Source: Desulfobacterales bacterium HSG17 (lineage in GTDB: Bacteria > Desulfobacterota > Desulfobacteria > Desulfobacterales > Desulfococcaceae). From it: DNA of 7,463 bases. A program made the translations under genes and the position numbers. The notes beneath the pieces were generated by a model. The model worked only from the letters and a program-made list of their open reading frames with translations. It made no database searches and was not told where the DNA came from. The DNA is taken from contig JAUCGD010000153.1 of assembly GCA_030377945.1 (NCBI GenBank), positions 1 through 7,463 on the forward strand, written 5' to 3'. Shown in pieces: positions 5,585-7,463 of the stretch (positions are counted from its first letter, which is position 1; each line of letters begins with the position of its first letter).

Positions 5585-7463
5585 ATGAAACGTTTTTTCA
5601 ATCTACCTTCTTTTTTTTTAGGCTGTACACTGGTCATTATTTCATGTATCGGTTTTTACAGTTTTGGCAACCAGAAGCCGGCTCTCTTAGATGCTTTAGA
5701 TAATAAAATAATGGATATAATGTTCAAAATAAGAGGCCCTGTACCTGACACTGGCAAAGTGGTTATAGTGGATATTGATGAAAAAAGCTTAAAAGAGCTG
5801 GGTCAATGGCCATGGTCAAGGAATATTCTTGCCGACATCACAAACAATCTTAATAAGAATGGAGCACTGGCCATTGGATTTGATATTGTATTTGCAGAAA
5901 AAGACAGGTCATCACCTTTATATTATTTTAAAAACCTGGATGATGCAGTTGTCAGACAGATACCTGAACACATTTTGTCACAATTATTAACAGATAAATC
6001 TCTGGATAATGATTCTCTTTTTGGAGAAGCCCTTTCCATGGGGCCCACTATCCTGGGATATGCCTTTTTGCTCAAAGAAGACGGCCTTAAGTCATATGAG
6101 GAGCTTCCTTTTCCGTCCAGTATGTTAAGAATCAAACCAGATAAGATTAATTTTAAAGACCTTTCTCTTATTCCTGCATACCGTGCAGTGATAAATCATG
6201 CTTCTGTATCCATGGCTGAAAGTGAAGGATTTTTTAACGTATTTACCGATGATACAGGTACAACCAGACAGGTTCCTTTAATGATGATAATGGATAATAT
6301 TCCTTACCCGTCTCTTGCTATGGAAACCTTTAGGGTGGGTATGAAAATTCCTTTAATTACGATTCAGGCTTCAAGTAAAATAAAAACTCCCAAAACAGCT
6401 ATCCTGGGGATTCATATCAAAGATAGGTTTATACCCACGGACAGTTTTGGTCAGATTTTTGTAAACTACCGGGGGCCGGTAAATACATTCAGATATATTT
6501 CTGCCGTGGATGTATTAAACAATCCACTGTTACCTGCTTTAAAAGACAAATTTGTTTTAATCGGATCTTCTTCTACCGGGTTGTTTGATTTAAAAACAAC
6601 TCCATTTTCAAGTGCTGTTCCTGGAATTGAAATCAATGCCAATATTGTTGACAATCTGATAAATGCTGATCCATTTACATATGATATTTTTACAGAGATT
6701 GGTTTGACTTATACCTTGATCATTGCAGGAGGTCTTCTTCTGTCTTTAATCCTCTCTATCATGGGACCACTGGCTGGCAGTTTTGGTGCAATTGCTTTTT
6801 TTTCAGGTTCTTTAATCTGGAATTACTATTATTTTTTCCTGAATAACCAGCATGTAGGATTTACATATCCATTAATAACTTGTGCAGGCATATTATTGAT
6901 TATTAGTATTTTCAGCGCCTTCAGGGAAAGAAAAACAAAAAAGTTTATTCAGAAAGCGTTTTCCCATTATGTTGCCCCGGATGTAGTCTCGCAGCTTATC
7001 AAAAATCCAGATACACTCTCTTTGAAGGGAGAGGAAAATGAATTAACTGTCATGTTCCTCGATATCAGAGGGTTCACATCGATTTCTGAAAAAATGAGTT
7101 CTCTTGAACTTGGAAATTTCATGAACGATTTTTTGACACGTATGAGTCGCATTATCATGAAAAACAGTGGAACAGTTGATAAATTCATTGGGGATGCGAT
7201 TATGGCTTTCTGGGGTGCTCCCAGAGAAGATTTGAACCATGCCATTAAAGCTGTCAACACAGCGCTGCTTCTCAAATCAGAGTTAGTCCATCTGCATAAT
7301 AGTTATAAAGAACAAAATCTGCCTGAAATATCTGTGGGAATCGGGATTAATTCAGGTATGGTAAGTGTTGGAAATTTTGGCAGCGATGACCGTTTTGATT
7401 ATACAGTCATGGGAGATAATGTAAACCTTGCCTCCAGGCTTGAGGGTGCAAATAAAAATTATG
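5585..7463 (+). CDS. CHASE2-domain class III adenylate cyclase (3' end outside window)
   Basis: This is a membrane receptor predicted to make cAMP from ATP in response to an extracytoplasmic signal. The frame is open from ATG 5585 to the window end, 626 codons. An N-terminal membrane segment (about 8-27) leads into an external CHASE2 domain (about 33-360) with VVIVDIDEKSLKELGQWPWSR, AIGFDIVFAEKDR, GFFNVFTDDTGTTRQVPL and FVLIGSSSTGLFDLKTTPF. Three membrane segments follow at about 373-391, 397-415 and 424-445. The cytoplasmic cyclase domain begins near 485. Metal-binding Asp493 (FLDIRGF) and Asp537 (GDAIMAFW), adenine-selecting Lys533 and Thr607, and transition-state Asn614 and Arg618 (NLASR) are all present, so it should be active. 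Thr607 in place of Asp marks the class IIIb type. Only a weak GGA lies before the start. It begins 39 bases after the FecR gene with no terminator between, which suggests one operon. Confidence 0.96.
   Translation, partial: MKRFFNLPSFFLGCTLVIISCIGFYSFGNQKPALLDALDNKIMDIMFKIRGPVPDTGKVVIVDIDEKSLKELGQWPWSRNILADITNNLNKNGALAIGFDIVFAEKDRSSPLYYFKNLDDAVVRQIPEHILSQLLTDKSLDNDSLFGEALSMGPTILGYAFLLKEDGLKSYEELPFPSSMLRIKPDKINFKDLSLIPAYRAVINHASVSMAESEGFFNVFTDDTGTTRQVPLMMIMDNIPYPSLAMETFRVGMKIPLITIQASSKIKTPKTAILGIHIKDRFIPTDSFGQIFVNYRGPVNTFRYISAVDVLNNPLLPALKDKFVLIGSSSTGLFDLKTTPFSSAVPGIEINANIVDNLINADPFTYDIFTEIGLTYTLIIAGGLLLSLILSIMGPLAGSFGAIAFFSGSLIWNYYYFFLNNQHVGFTYPLITCAGILLIISIFSAFRERKTKKFIQKAFSHYVAPDVVSQLIKNPDTLSLKGEENELTVMFLDIRGFTSISEKMSSLELGNFMNDFLTRMSRIIMKNSGTVDKFIGDAIMAFWGAPREDLNHAIKAVNTALLLKSELVHLHNSYKEQNLPEISVGIGINSGMVSVGNFGSDDRFDYTVMGDNVNLASRLEGANKNY

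Noticed and set aside
6967..7275. 102-codon open frame on the minus strand inside the cyclase gene
   Set aside because: It lies opposite the conserved cyclase catalytic motifs, so its openness follows from the coding strand composition. The other minus-strand frames at 141-326, 3463-3699, 3957-4154, 5923-6135, 6466-6654 and 7043-7240 fail for the same reason.
1..7463. CRISPR arrays, tRNA or rRNA genes, insertion sequences, attachment sites
   Set aside because: No regularly spaced repeats, cloverleaf-like sequences, transposase motifs or terminal inverted repeats were seen.

Overview
The window is a low-GC bacterial sequence with one strand in use: every supported gene reads left to right. 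The best guess for the host is a marine, Gram-negative sulfate-reducer-like bacterium (Desulfobacterota, Desulfobacterales type). This rests on the AT-rich codon use, the outer-membrane barrel protein, and the FecR / CHASE2-cyclase pairing, which I associate with those genomes. It is an inference; an AT-rich gammaproteobacterium is not excluded.

Layout. Bases 3-95 hold the probable last 30 codons of an unidentified upstream gene. A putative promoter and an imperfect but long leader hairpin (111-155) precede nhaB (169-1701), a full-length Na+/H+ antiporter. A strong hairpin-plus-T-run terminator (1725-1753) closes that unit. The gap 1754-1891 carries a palindrome, a repeated ACCTGTCTG motif and a well-spaced sigma70-type promoter (CTGACA-N17-TACAAT). 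A second transcription unit follows: (i) a signal-peptide + TPR + beta-barrel outer-membrane protein resembling Slam / DUF560 translocons (1892-3226); (ii) 12 bp later, a 768-residue secreted protein with an N-terminal FecR domain, a Pro/acidic linker and a C-terminal region with two TbpB-like beta-barrel signatures (3239-5545); (iii) 39 bp later, a CHASE2-domain class III adenylate cyclase that runs off the window end (5585-7463+).

How they may work together. The TPR-barrel protein plus a neighbour ending in a TbpB-like barrel is the signature arrangement of a type 11 secretion system (Slam and its cargo). Here the cargo has a FecR domain and a plain Sec (signal peptidase I) signal instead of a lipobox, so it would be released or held by other means. 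The downstream cyclase has its CHASE2 sensor outside the cytoplasmic membrane and its catalytic domain inside. A plausible but untested reading is an envelope-to-cAMP signalling module built around an exported FecR/TbpB-like protein. nhaB looks functionally separate, being insulated by the terminator.
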